Shown one piece after another: positions 8,072 through 17,305 of a DNA stretch of 64,000 nucleotides (position 1 is its first letter; every line of letters begins with the position of its first letter). Under the pieces are notes generated by a model. It made no database searches. It was not told where the DNA came from and was given only the letters and a program-made list of their open reading frames with translations. A program made the position numbers and the translations under genes. The DNA comes from Lysobacterales bacterium. Its GTDB lineage: Bacteria; Pseudomonadota; Gammaproteobacteria; Xanthomonadales; Rhodanobacteraceae. Location of the stretch: NCBI GenBank assembly GCA_016721015.1, contig JADKJL010000001.1, positions 124,001 to 188,000 on the forward strand, read 5' to 3'.

Positions 8072-8770
8072 TCACCATGGAACCGGATCACCGCTGTTGG
8101 CGAAGAACTGGCCAACGCGTTTTTCATCGAAGCGCAATGCGTCAATCACCTTGAGCATGTTGGCCACGGATTGTTCGACTTCGAGTTCGGCACCGGTGCC
8201 GCCCATATCGGTTTTGACCCAGCCCGGACTCAACGCAAGCACCGCAATGCGGCGCTCGGCGAGGGCGAAACCGAGCATGCGCACGGCCATGTTCAAGGCC
8301 GCCTTGCTGATGTTGTAGCTCGGCGTGCCAAAGCGCGTCGCGCGTCCGATCGAGCCGAGTCCGGAACTGATCGCGACCACCTTGGCGTCGTCGGCCAATC
8401 GCGGTGCAAGCGCCTGGGTCAGCAGGAATGGGCCCTCGGCATTGGTCGCAAATGCCTGCGTCAATGCCTTGGCTTCGACTTCGCCGAACACCTCGCCCGG
8501 ACTCAACACGCCGGCGTTGTTGATCAATGCGTCGATTCGCAGATCGAGCATGTCGATCTCACGCACGAGTTCTGCAATCGAGCGTGGCTCGGCAACATCG
8601 AGCGGCAGCACCTTGAGATGGCCCGGAAACTTGCCGCTGAAGCGGTTCAATTCGGATGCGCGCGCCGTATGCCGGCAGCAGGCGATGACGCGATCGCCGC
8701 GGCCGAGCAACTGGCGGACGAATTCGAGACCCAGGCCGCGATTCGCGCCGGTCACCAGATATTGGCCCAT
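8072..8770 (-). CDS. Short-chain dehydrogenase/reductase (C-factor-like)
   Basis: Classical SDR of 232 residues. The nucleotide-binding TGANRGLG is at about 6-13 and NNAG at about 83. The catalytic Ser lies in AISSGLGSIGR and the Tyr/Lys pair in SYNISKAALN. The sequence resembles the Myxococcus C-factor group, but the substrate is unknown. The ATG at 8770 is chosen because MGQYLVTGANRG is a normal SDR N-terminus and GGGAGGG sits just upstream. The frame is open 13 codons further. Convergent with the four-repeat membrane protein. Confidence 0.92.
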   Translation of the reverse strand: MGQYLVTGANRGLGLEFVRQLLGRGDRVIACCRHTARASELNRFSGKFPGHLKVLPLDVAEPRSIAELVREIDMLDLRIDALINNAGVLSPGEVFGEVEAKALTQAFATNAEGPFLLTQALAPRLADDAKVVAISSGLGSIGRATRFGTPSYNISKAALNMAVRMLGFALAERRIAVLALSPGWVKTDMGGTGAELEVEQSVANMLKVIDALRFDEKRVGQFFANSGDPVPW

Positions 8771-8920
8771 GCCACCCTCCCAATTGCTGAAAAGCAGAAC
8801 TTCTTGCACTAAGGCCAGTCTACTCCGCGCAGCCCATCAAGGCCCTGACCATTGGCCGTTGCGTCATGCACACGCCGCAGTTAGCCTGCCCCGCTCATTC
8901 AGCCATCCCGAGGAAGATCC

Positions 8921-11836
8921 ATGCGCAAGCTTTACCTGGTCGCCCTGCTGTCGATTGAACTGATCGCCGCGTCCGCGCTGGCCGCTGAAGGTGTAACCGC
9001 CTTCAGCGTCGATGGCGCGTCTGCCAAGTCGGCCGCTGCAACGGCCCCGGCGCCTGCGCGTCGAACCGCTACCTCGGAGGATGGCATCGACATTCCGTTC
9101 ACCCGCTTCACCCTGCCGAACGGCCTGACCGCCGTCGTCCACGAGGATCACAAGGCGCCGGTCGTCGCGGTGAGCATCTGGTACCACGTCGGTTCGGCCG
9201 ATGAGCCGGCCGGCAAGACCGGTTTCGCCCATTTGTTCGAGCACCTGATGTTCTCGGGTTCGGAGAATCGCAAGGGTACGTATTTCGAGCCATTCGAACA
9301 GGTCGGCGCCACCGACATGAATGGCACGACCTGGTTCGATCGCACCAATTACTTCGAGACCGTGCCGACCACGGCGCTCGACATGGCCTTGTGGATGGAA
9401 TCGGATCGCATGGGTCACCTGCTCGGTGCGATTGGCCAGAAGGAGCTCGATACCCAGCGTGGAGTCGTACAGAACGAGAAGCGCCAAGGGGAAAACCGAC
9501 CCTATGGCCGCACCGACGAGAACATCCTGGCCAACGCATTCCCGGCCAACCACACCTACCAGCACGACACGATCGGCTCGATGGCCGATCTCGACGCGGC
9601 CTCGCTGGCCGACGTCAAGAAGTGGTTCAACGACTACTACGGCGCGGCCAATACAACCATCGTGCTGGCCGGCGACATCACCCCGGAAACGGCTCGCGCG
9701 AAACTGCAGAAATACTTTGGCGACATCCCGGGCGGCCCGCCGGTGCCGCGCCAGCAACCCTGGGTTGCCGCTCGCGATACCTCGACACGCGGCGTGCAGA
9801 AGGATCATGTCGCGCAGACCCGCATCATCCGCGAGTGGAACGTGGCCCAGCTCGGCCATGCCGATGAGCCCTTGCTTGAACTCGCCGCGAATGCGCTCGG
9901 CGGCGGCAAGACCTCGCGGCTTTATCAGCGCCTCGTCTACAAGGACAAGCTGGTCGACAGCGTTTCGGTCGAGGTGCAGCCGTTCGCGCTGGCCAGCCAG
10001 TTCGTCCTGACCGCCGACGTCAAGCAAGGCGTGGATCCGGCCAAAGTGGAGAAAGCCATTGCCGATGAATGGGCCAGCTTCCTCAAGAATGGACCCACCG
10101 ACGAGGAACTCGAGCGCTCGCGCATGTCGAGTCGCGCCGGTTTCATCCGGGGCCTCGAGAAGGTCGGCGGCTTCAGCGGCAAGGCCACCGTGCTCGCCGA
10201 ATCGCAGGTCTATCGTGGCGATCCGGCGGCCTACAAGCTCGATCTCGCGCGCATCCAGGATGCGACTCCCGAGACAGTCAAGGCCGCCGCCAATCGCTGG
10301 ATCGCCAAGGGCGACTACACCTTGACCGTCGTCCCGGCCGCGGAGGGCGAAGCGATCGACGAAGCCGCGCCGAAGGGCTTGCTGGCCGCCAAGGGCAAGC
10401 CCGCCGCCGTGATGCCAGCCAAGGCCGAGTACGTCACAAGCAAGAGCGATCTCGATCGCGGCACCGGCGTCCCGAAGGTCACTGATTTCCCCGACCTGAG
10501 CTTCCCGAAGATCCAGCGCGGCGTGCTCAAGAACGGCATCGAAATCGCCCTCGCGGAACGGCATACGATTCCGGTCGTGCAGATGCAGCTCCAGTTCGAC
10601 GCGGGCTATGCCAGCGACCAGGGCCACAAGCTGGGCACTGCATCGTTCGCGATGGCCATGCTCGACGAGGGCACGCTGAATCTTGATTCGGTCGAGATCG
10701 CGCGACGCAGCGAACTGCTGGGCGCGCGCATCAGCGCGGGCTCCGGAATCGATAGCTCCTCGGTCAGCCTGAATGCACTGAACTCGCGGCTTGAACCATC
10801 ACTTGCACTGTATGCCGATATCGTGCGCAACCCGGCCTTTCGCGAGAACGATGTCCAGCGTATTCGCGGACAGTGGCTGGCCGACATCGCCCAGGAAAAG
10901 ACCGAGCCAACCGCCATCGCCTTGCGCGTCCTGCCTCCGCTGCTCTACGGCGACACGCACGCCTATGGCATCCCGTTCACTGGCAGCGGCACTGAAGCCG
11001 CAATCAAATCGCTCGAGGTCGCCGATCTTCGTCGCTTCCACCGCGATTTCATCCGCCCCGACAACGTCAAGATCCTGATCGCCGGCGACACCACCCTGGC
11101 CGAAATCACGCGCCAGCTCGACAAGGTCTTCGGTGACTGGCAGGCCACGGAAACTCCGGTGCCAGTCAAGGCAATCGGCACGGTCGAGGCAGCGAAGCAG
11201 GTGCGCGTGTTCCTGATCGATCGTCCGGATTCGCCGCAGTCGCTGATCCTGACCGGTTCGCTGGCACCATCGACCAAGGTCGCCAACAATATCGAGATCC
11301 AGACCATGAACGGAGCGTTTGGCGGCACCTTCACGTCGCGCCTGAACATGAACCTGCGTGAGGACAAGCGTTGGGCCTATGGCGCATCAAGCTTCCTGCA
11401 GGATGCGATCGGCCAACGCCCGTTCATGACCTATGCCTCGGTGCAAACCGACAAGACCGCCGAATCGGCCGCCGAAGTATTGAAGGAAGCGCGCGCCGTG
11501 ATCGGCGACAGGCCGATCACCGACGAGGAGATTGCCAAGATCAAGGCGCAACGTATCCGTGCCCTGCCCGGCAGTTTCGAGACGACCGGCTCGGTGCTCG
11601 GCGTCCTTTCCGGCAATGCGCTGTACGGTCGACCGGACGACTACGTGCAATCGCTCAAGGCGCGCATGCAGGGACAAAAGAAAGCCGACATCGAAGCGGC
11701 CGCAAGCGAGGTGATCAAGCCGGATTCCCTGACCTGGGTCATCGTCGGTGACCTGAAGAAGATCGAAGCCCCCGTGCGCGCGCTCAAGCTTGGCGACGTC
11801 AAGGTCATGGATGCCGATGGCAAGGTGATCCGCTGA
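8921..11836 (+). CDS. Secreted two-domain M16 zinc metalloprotease (pitrilysin/insulinase family)
   Basis: Periplasmic or outer-membrane-associated peptidase of 971 residues with a signal peptide ending near ALAAEG. The first M16 half carries the inverted zinc motif HLFEH (about 104-108), and the third ligand is probably Glu186 in VVQNEKRQGE. The second half (from about residue 530) repeats the fold (ERHTIPVVQMQLQFDAG) but lacks HxxEH, as expected for the non-catalytic half of fused M16 proteins. A strong GAGGAAG ribosome-binding site precedes the ATG. The gene stands alone, flanked by 110 and 318 bp gaps. It probably degrades peptides in the envelope. Confidence 0.94.
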   Translation: MRKLYLVALLSIELIAASALAAEGVTAFSVDGASAKSAAATAPAPARRTATSEDGIDIPFTRFTLPNGLTAVVHEDHKAPVVAVSIWYHVGSADEPAGKTGFAHLFEHLMFSGSENRKGTYFEPFEQVGATDMNGTTWFDRTNYFETVPTTALDMALWMESDRMGHLLGAIGQKELDTQRGVVQNEKRQGENRPYGRTDENILANAFPANHTYQHDTIGSMADLDAASLADVKKWFNDYYGAANTTIVLAGDITPETARAKLQKYFGDIPGGPPVPRQQPWVAARDTSTRGVQKDHVAQTRIIREWNVAQLGHADEPLLELAANALGGGKTSRLYQRLVYKDKLVDSVSVEVQPFALASQFVLTADVKQGVDPAKVEKAIADEWASFLKNGPTDEELERSRMSSRAGFIRGLEKVGGFSGKATVLAESQVYRGDPAAYKLDLARIQDATPETVKAAANRWIAKGDYTLTVVPAAEGEAIDEAAPKGLLAAKGKPAAVMPAKAEYVTSKSDLDRGTGVPKVTDFPDLSFPKIQRGVLKNGIEIALAERHTIPVVQMQLQFDAGYASDQGHKLGTASFAMAMLDEGTLNLDSVEIARRSELLGARISAGSGIDSSSVSLNALNSRLEPSLALYADIVRNPAFRENDVQRIRGQWLADIAQEKTEPTAIALRVLPPLLYGDTHAYGIPFTGSGTEAAIKSLEVADLRRFHRDFIRPDNVKILIAGDTTLAEITRQLDKVFGDWQATETPVPVKAIGTVEAAKQVRVFLIDRPDSPQSLILTGSLAPSTKVANNIEIQTMNGAFGGTFTSRLNMNLREDKRWAYGASSFLQDAIGQRPFMTYASVQTDKTAESAAEVLKEARAVIGDRPITDEEIAKIKAQRIRALPGSFETTGSVLGVLSGNALYGRPDDYVQSLKARMQGQKKADIEAAASEVIKPDSLTWVIVGDLKKIEAPVRALKLGDVKVMDADGKVIR

Positions 11837-12154
11837 CGCTGATCACCAATGGGGATCAGGGGCCCGCAACGGGCCCGCTCCATTAGGCCGCCGCCCGCCG
11901 GGCGGGAAGGAGCCAGAGCCGGCACCAGTCGGCGCTGGCTTCGCAATACCGGCGACGCATGGTTCTTTGCCAACACGGCTAGTCGTGCAATTCGCATATC
12001 TGGCGGTTTGGGTGTTTGCAACTTCCTGATATGCGCGCTTTGGAACTTCTGGTTCTTGCGGCGCGGGATGCTATGGACGATAGTTGTGCCTCCGCGATCT
12101 CCTGACCCGGTATCTAAGACCAGTTGATCGGCAGACACGTCCCTGGAGCAAGGC
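11837..12154. other. Intergenic region with a short GC hairpin
   Basis: About 318 bp after the M16 protease. A perfect 7-bp stem (GGGCCCG, CAA loop, CGGGCCC) lies at 11860-11876. It could end the protease transcript, but there is no U-tract. The rest has no recognisable gene. GGAG precedes the next start codon. Confidence 0.55.
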
Positions 12155-12532
12155 ATGCGCGCACTTTTCGTTTCATCATTGTTGCTGATTCCGTTGCTTT
12201 GCAGTTGCGCATCGATGGATACAGCGGATGTCCAGGCAAAGAGACTGGGCGCGCCAAGCATTCCGACGGCCGAAGAATGCCCTGGCGGGATTGATTCGCA
12301 GAGCCTTCCTCGCTATCCGCGAGAGGCGCTTGGTTCACGCACCGAAGGCTGGGTGGTCGTGGAAGTCGAGTTGTCCAGCGACGGACAGGTTCTCTCACGC
12401 CGGATTGAATCCGAGAAACCAAGCGGTGTTTTCAGTCAGGCTGCCTTGGATTCCATTGACTCGAATACCTTCAGCCGGTCGGCAAGCACGCGCAAGTGCA
12501 AGATGTTGTATACGTTTGGCCTCGATCAATGA
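12155..12532 (+). CDS. Small TonB C-terminal-domain lipoprotein-like protein
   Basis: Envelope protein of 125 residues with an N-terminal export signal and a lipobox-like LLCSC (Cys near residue 18). The remainder is a single TonB-C-type domain: LPRYPREALGSRTEGWVVVE, a following strand with SSDGQVLSRRI, and a C-terminal strand (KMLYTFGLD). There is no proline-rich periplasmic spacer and no usual TonB N-terminal helix, so it is not a classical TonB. A GGAG site precedes the ATG. The stop overlaps the start of a paralogous gene by 4 bp. Function unknown. Confidence 0.78.
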   Translation: MRALFVSSLLLIPLLCSCASMDTADVQAKRLGAPSIPTAEECPGGIDSQSLPRYPREALGSRTEGWVVVEVELSSDGQVLSRRIESEKPSGVFSQAALDSIDSNTFSRSASTRKCKMLYTFGLDQ

Positions 12533-13275
12533 GGGGCATACTTGTCACCGCCTTGTTGCTGTTCGTTGCCGTGCTTTGCAGCGGCGCCGAAGCGAATGAA
12601 AAGGGCGATGCCGATGCCAAACGGCTCTCCGCCCCGTCAATTTCGGATGCAGATGAATGTCGCGACAGGATCGAGTTTCCTTCTGCGCCCACATATCCGA
12701 GTGACGCGCTTCTTTCGAGCACCGAAGGCTGGGTAGTTGTGGCTTTCACCTTGTCGAGTGACGGAAAAGTCCTTTCGCCCCGCGTGGAATCCGAAAAGCC
12801 CAGCAGGGTCTTCGGCCAAAGCGCCTTGAATGCCATTGAGAAGGTCGGCTTCAAAAAGGCCACCGGTGATCGAAAATGTCGGATACTTTCCACATTCACA
12901 TTGTCACAACCGGCTGCTCACGCACCGGTTTCCCTGTATTGCGACGGGCATATAATGCGCGATTCCGATAACCTACTGGCGGGTGTGGCCGGGGCGCTCC
13001 TGCGGATTTCCGCCAACGATTTCAGTCTCGATATTGAAGGCTTGGGTCATGGTGAGGCGAAAGGCAAGTTCAAGCGCGCCAATGCCTTTGAGCTGAGTGG
13101 CCCCGTCCTGTTCACACCGTCCGAGGCTGGAACCGCTCCCTTCGAAGCCCTGGTTGTCTTGCAGAAGTATTCCGGCCAATTGGCGTTGCGCATTCCGGGG
13201 GATAAGTCGATGTCGGGTGTTCGCTATTCCGGCGAGTGCACCGAAAGACGGCCGCTGGTTGACAGCATGGATTGA
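12529..13275 (+). CDS. Secreted TonB C-terminal-domain protein, paralogue of the preceding gene
   Basis: About 248 residues with a signal peptide ending near SGAEA. Residues about 30-125 repeat the upstream protein almost motif for motif (KRLSAPSI, YPSDAL, TEGWVVVAFTLSSDGKVLSP, SEKPSRVF), so the pair arose by tandem duplication. An extra C-terminal domain of about 115 residues, with beta-rich character (LRISANDFSLDIEG, ALRIPGD), has no match I can name. The start is the ATG in the ATGA overlap with the upstream gene. Both products are probably periplasmic. Confidence 0.78.
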   Translation: MRGILVTALLLFVAVLCSGAEANEKGDADAKRLSAPSISDADECRDRIEFPSAPTYPSDALLSSTEGWVVVAFTLSSDGKVLSPRVESEKPSRVFGQSALNAIEKVGFKKATGDRKCRILSTFTLSQPAAHAPVSLYCDGHIMRDSDNLLAGVAGALLRISANDFSLDIEGLGHGEAKGKFKRANAFELSGPVLFTPSEAGTAPFEALVVLQKYSGQLALRIPGDKSMSGVRYSGECTERRPLVDSMD

Positions 13276-13381
13276 CGTACGCACTACTGTAGCGGCGTTA
13301 CGGCTGGCCGAATACGGCCCCGCATTCATCATCTATCGCCTAAACTCGCCTGCACTTTCGTCCATCAATATCGAGTCCGCG

Positions 13382-13774
13382 ATGAAACATGTCCTTGTCG
13401 TTTCAACCCTTCTTTTGCTTGGCGCGTGCAGTTGGGGCATCAAGCTGGATTCCGCCGGGCGCGATGTGCGCGTCGCCTGGAACGACGATGTCAGCCAATG
13501 CCGACTGGTCGGTGCGATCTCGGTCTCGGTGCTCGACAAAGTCGGGCCGGTTCGACGCGGCGGGCTCAAGGTCAGCGACGAACTGGAAGTGATGGCGCGC
13601 AACCAGGCCGGCTCGATGCCTGCCGACACGATCAAGCCGGTCGGCGAGCCGCGCAATGGCGAGCAGAACTGGAATGCGTATATTTGCGGCCGCGATGGCG
13701 CAAGGACAGCACCGCGATCGGAGCGGGCGCCGGCAAAGGATGGCGTGGAAACCTATCCAATCAAGGATCACTGA
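13382..13774 (+). CDS. DUF4156/RcsF-like lipoprotein
   Basis: Predicted lipoprotein of 130 residues: MKHVLVVSTLLLLGACSW carries a good lipobox (LGAC). The mature part has the DUF4156 pattern, with a Cys in SQCRLVG, a central ELEVMARNQAGSMPADTI and a second Cys in AYICG that could form a disulfide. This fold group includes the Rcs stress sensor RcsF, but without the proline-rich linker a sensor role is only a possibility. The ATG at 13382 gives a standard lipoprotein signal; the longer open frame upstream has no such start. Confidence 0.8.
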   Translation: MKHVLVVSTLLLLGACSWGIKLDSAGRDVRVAWNDDVSQCRLVGAISVSVLDKVGPVRRGGLKVSDELEVMARNQAGSMPADTIKPVGEPRNGEQNWNAYICGRDGARTAPRSERAPAKDGVETYPIKDH

Positions 13775-13923
13775 GCGCGCACCCGAATCGCCGCGCCGAC
13801 CCTGGCGACAGGCAACCCTCAGCCGGCAAAGTCCGTCGAAACCCTCGATATTGCCGATCCGCTGCGGCACACTCGGGATCAGGGGATGCCGCGTTGCGGC
13901 AACATCGAGAGTGTTAGGCAGAC

Positions 13924-14922
13924 ATGCAGATCCTGCTGACCGGTGCGACCGGATTTCTCGGTCAGGCCGTCGCCACCGCGCTCAAGGAGCACGGCCATCG
14001 AATCCGGGCGCTCGTTCGCCGCGAAAGCCGTGAACTTGCCGCGCTCGGCATCGAGCAACGCCACGGCCAGATCACCGCCTTCGAAGATGTCTGCGCGGCG
14101 GCGGATGGGTGTGAAGCAATCGTCCACGCGGCCGGTTGCAGCAATCCGCTGGCAAGTATCGAGCATCTGCATGACGCCAACCTGCGCTCGACCGACTGCA
14201 TGCTCGGCGCCTGCGAACTGGTCGGCGTGCCACGCCTGTTGCTGACCTCCTGCGCGAATGTGGTGATCGGCCCGGCCGATATCGAGAATGCCGATGAGCG
14301 CCAGCCCTATCCGCCACAGTGGAGTTCGGCCCACGCGCATACCAAGGCGTTGGCCGAACAGCGTGTGCTGGCGGCCAACAGCGAGCGGCTGGCGACCTGC
14401 GTGCTGCGGCCCCATCTGCTCTGGGGTGCGGGTGAATCACGCCTGCTGCCTGGCCTGCTTGACCTGGCCCGCCGCGGCAAGCTGCGATTGTTCGGTGAAC
14501 CCGATCGCAAGATCGATCCCTGCCATATCGACAACGCGGCGCATGCCCATGCGTTGGCGCTGGCCAGGCTCGAACCCGGCGCGACGATTGCCGGCAAGGC
14601 TTATTTCATCAGCGAGGGCGAGCCGATGACGATCGAGGCTTTCCTCAATGCCCTGCTGCGTGCCGGCGGCTTTCCGCCCGAACAGCGGCGTATGAATTCG
14701 CTCACGGCCCGCGCTCTGGCCGCTGCCGCGCGTCAGGACAGTGACGGCTCATCGCCGATGCTGACGTCCTATCTGCTCGATCTGTTCAGCCATGCAAGCT
14801 GGTTCAATCTCACCGCAGCCAAACGCGATCTTGGTTACACGCCCAAGCTCAGCACGGCCGAGGGCATGAGCCGCCTGTTCACCGCGCTGACCCGCGTGCG
14901 CATGCAGTCGCGGACACCGTAA
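13924..14922 (+). CDS. NAD-dependent epimerase/dehydratase-like (extended SDR), catalytic Tyr replaced
   Basis: Extended SDR of 332 residues. The N-terminal GATGFLG (about 6-12) binds NAD(P), VHAAG lies at about 68, and LLTSCANVVIG supplies the Ser strand. The sequence then reads SSAHAHTKALAEQ, where the family expects YxxxK: the Lys is present but the residue four before it is His. RPHLLWG and a substrate-binding C-terminal region follow. Resembles 3-beta-HSD/OleD-type reductases. Whether it is active, or a binding protein, is open. It stands between a lipoprotein gene and a convergent DUF1428 gene. Confidence 0.82.
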   Translation: MQILLTGATGFLGQAVATALKEHGHRIRALVRRESRELAALGIEQRHGQITAFEDVCAAADGCEAIVHAAGCSNPLASIEHLHDANLRSTDCMLGACELVGVPRLLLTSCANVVIGPADIENADERQPYPPQWSSAHAHTKALAEQRVLAANSERLATCVLRPHLLWGAGESRLLPGLLDLARRGKLRLFGEPDRKIDPCHIDNAAHAHALALARLEPGATIAGKAYFISEGEPMTIEAFLNALLRAGGFPPEQRRMNSLTARALAAAARQDSDGSSPMLTSYLLDLFSHASWFNLTAAKRDLGYTPKLSTAEGMSRLFTALTRVRMQSRTP

Positions 14923-14947
14923 TCCCGATTGCATCGTCGAGCATCGA

Positions 14948-15307
14948 TCAGAACTTGACCATTTCCTTGAAGCCGCCGAAGAACATGCGCGTGCCGTCGA
15001 ACGGCATGGCTTTCGGATCCATCATGTCCTTGAGGCGCGGATCGGCCATGACCAGCTTGTTGATGCGATCGCGATCGCGACGCGATTTGAAGATGATCCA
15101 GGCGAACACGACCACTTCACCTTCCTTCAATTTCACGCTTTGCGGAAACGAAGTGCGCTTGCCGAGGGGCACGTCGTCACCGACGCATTCGGTATAGGCC
15201 AGGGCACCGTGAGACATCCAGACCTTGCCGGCCTTGCGTGCCATCTTCTTGTAGTCGCCCAGCTTGTCCTTGGGTAACGGAATGACGAATCCGTCGACGT
15301 AACTCAT
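14948..15307 (-). CDS. DUF1428 family protein (YbaA-like)
   Basis: Small cytoplasmic protein of 119 residues of the DUF1428 group, a ferredoxin-like dimeric alpha/beta barrel fold. The family patterns MSYVDGFVIPLPKDK at the start, FPQSVKLKEGEVVVFAWI in the centre and MPFDGTRMFFGGF at the end are all visible. Biochemical role unknown. The ATG at 15307 is chosen because the family begins at MSYVDGF; the frame is open for 70 more codons. It is divergent from the ABC transporter genes, about 130 bp between starts. Confidence 0.88.
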   Translation of the reverse strand: MSYVDGFVIPLPKDKLGDYKKMARKAGKVWMSHGALAYTECVGDDVPLGKRTSFPQSVKLKEGEVVVFAWIIFKSRRDRDRINKLVMADPRLKDMMDPKAMPFDGTRMFFGGFKEMVKF

Positions 15308-15440
15308 GGCATTCTCCGCAAGGTGATTGGGACGTGAATTCAAACACATCGGCTTGGGTTGCACATCGATCGAGCCGCTGCTTGAATCGCGACCATTGGC
15401 CACCAGTATCCTCCAGTTGCGACTTTGCCCCGGAACCCGC

Positions 15441-16417
<977 letters not shown>

Positions 16418-16421
<4 letters not shown>

Positions 16422-17179
16422 ACATCCATGGCATCCGCGCGATCTATCGTTTCGAGATGGCGCGCACCTTCCGCACCCTGATGCAGTCGATCGCCGCACC
16501 GGTGCTGTCGACCTCGCTCTACTTCATCGTTTTTGGTGCCGCGATCGGCTCGCGTATGGGTGACATCGACGGCACCAGCTACGGCGCCTTCATCATCCCG
16601 GGCCTGATCATGCTGTCCCTGCTCGGCGAGAGCGTCTCGAACGCGTCGTTCGGCATCTACATGCCGAAGTGGGCAGGTACGATCTACGAACTGCTCTCCG
16701 CGCCGGTATCGTGGATCGAGGTGGTGATTGGCTACGTCGGTGCGGCGGCAACGAAGTCGGTCATCCTTGGCCTGCTGATCCTGGTCACCGCGCGCTTCTT
16801 CGTCGACTACGAAATCGCCCATCCGTTCTGGATGTTCGGCTTTCTCGTGTTGACTGCGATCACTTTCAGCCTGTTCGGATTCATCATCGGTCTGTGGGCC
16901 GACGATTTCCAGAAACTCCAGGTGGTGCCGCTGATGGTCGTCACTCCATTGACCTTTCTCGGCGGCGCGTTCTACTCGATCAGCATGCTGCCGCCGTTTT
17001 GGCAGAAGGTCACCTTGTTCAACCCGGTCGTGTACCTGATCAGCGGCTTCCGCTGGAGCTTCACCGGGCGAGCCGATGTGCACATCGCGGTCAGTACCGG
17101 CATGACCCTGGGCTTCCTCGTGATCTGTCTCGGCATTGTCTGGTGGATCTTCCGCAGCGGCTGGAAGCTCAGGACCTGA
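16418..17179 (+). CDS. ABC-2 type exporter, permease subunit
   Basis: Permease of 253 residues with six hydrophobic segments of the ABC-2/YadH type. IAAPVLSTSLYFIVFGAAIG opens the membrane domain, and TPLTFLGGAFYSISMLPP is the conserved loop before the last helices. It starts with ATG in an ATGA overlap with the ATPase gene, so the pair is translationally coupled. It is followed by a REP-like palindrome (17226-17299) and then the convergent SNF2 helicase gene. Confidence 0.92.
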
Positions 17180-17225
17180 GCAGCCACACCCGTCGCATCG
17201 CAAGCGGCTGACGCAGGAGTTTTTC

Positions 17226-17299
17226 GTAGGAAGCGGCTTCAGCCGCGATGCCTTGCGGTACGAAACAACAAGGGCATCGCGGCTGAAGCCTGCTCCTCA
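17226..17299. repeat. REP-like inverted repeat between convergent genes
   Basis: GTAGGAAGCGGCTTCAGCCG at about 17226 is mirrored by CGGCTGAAGCCTGCTCCT ending near 17299. The element occupies the gap between the ABC permease stop and the SNF2 helicase stop, and could act as a bidirectional transcript end. Confidence 0.8.
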
Positions 17300-17305
17300 T
17301 AGCCT

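Noticed and set aside
8864..10627. 587-codon open frame antisense to the M16 protease
   Set aside because: It mirrors the codon structure of the real gene in GC-rich DNA, is His/Gly/Arg/Leu-biased and has no domain or ribosome-binding site.
11860..11876. Strong terminator of the M16 gene
   Set aside because: The stem is perfect but only 7 bp and lacks a U-tract, so it is only mentioned as a hairpin.
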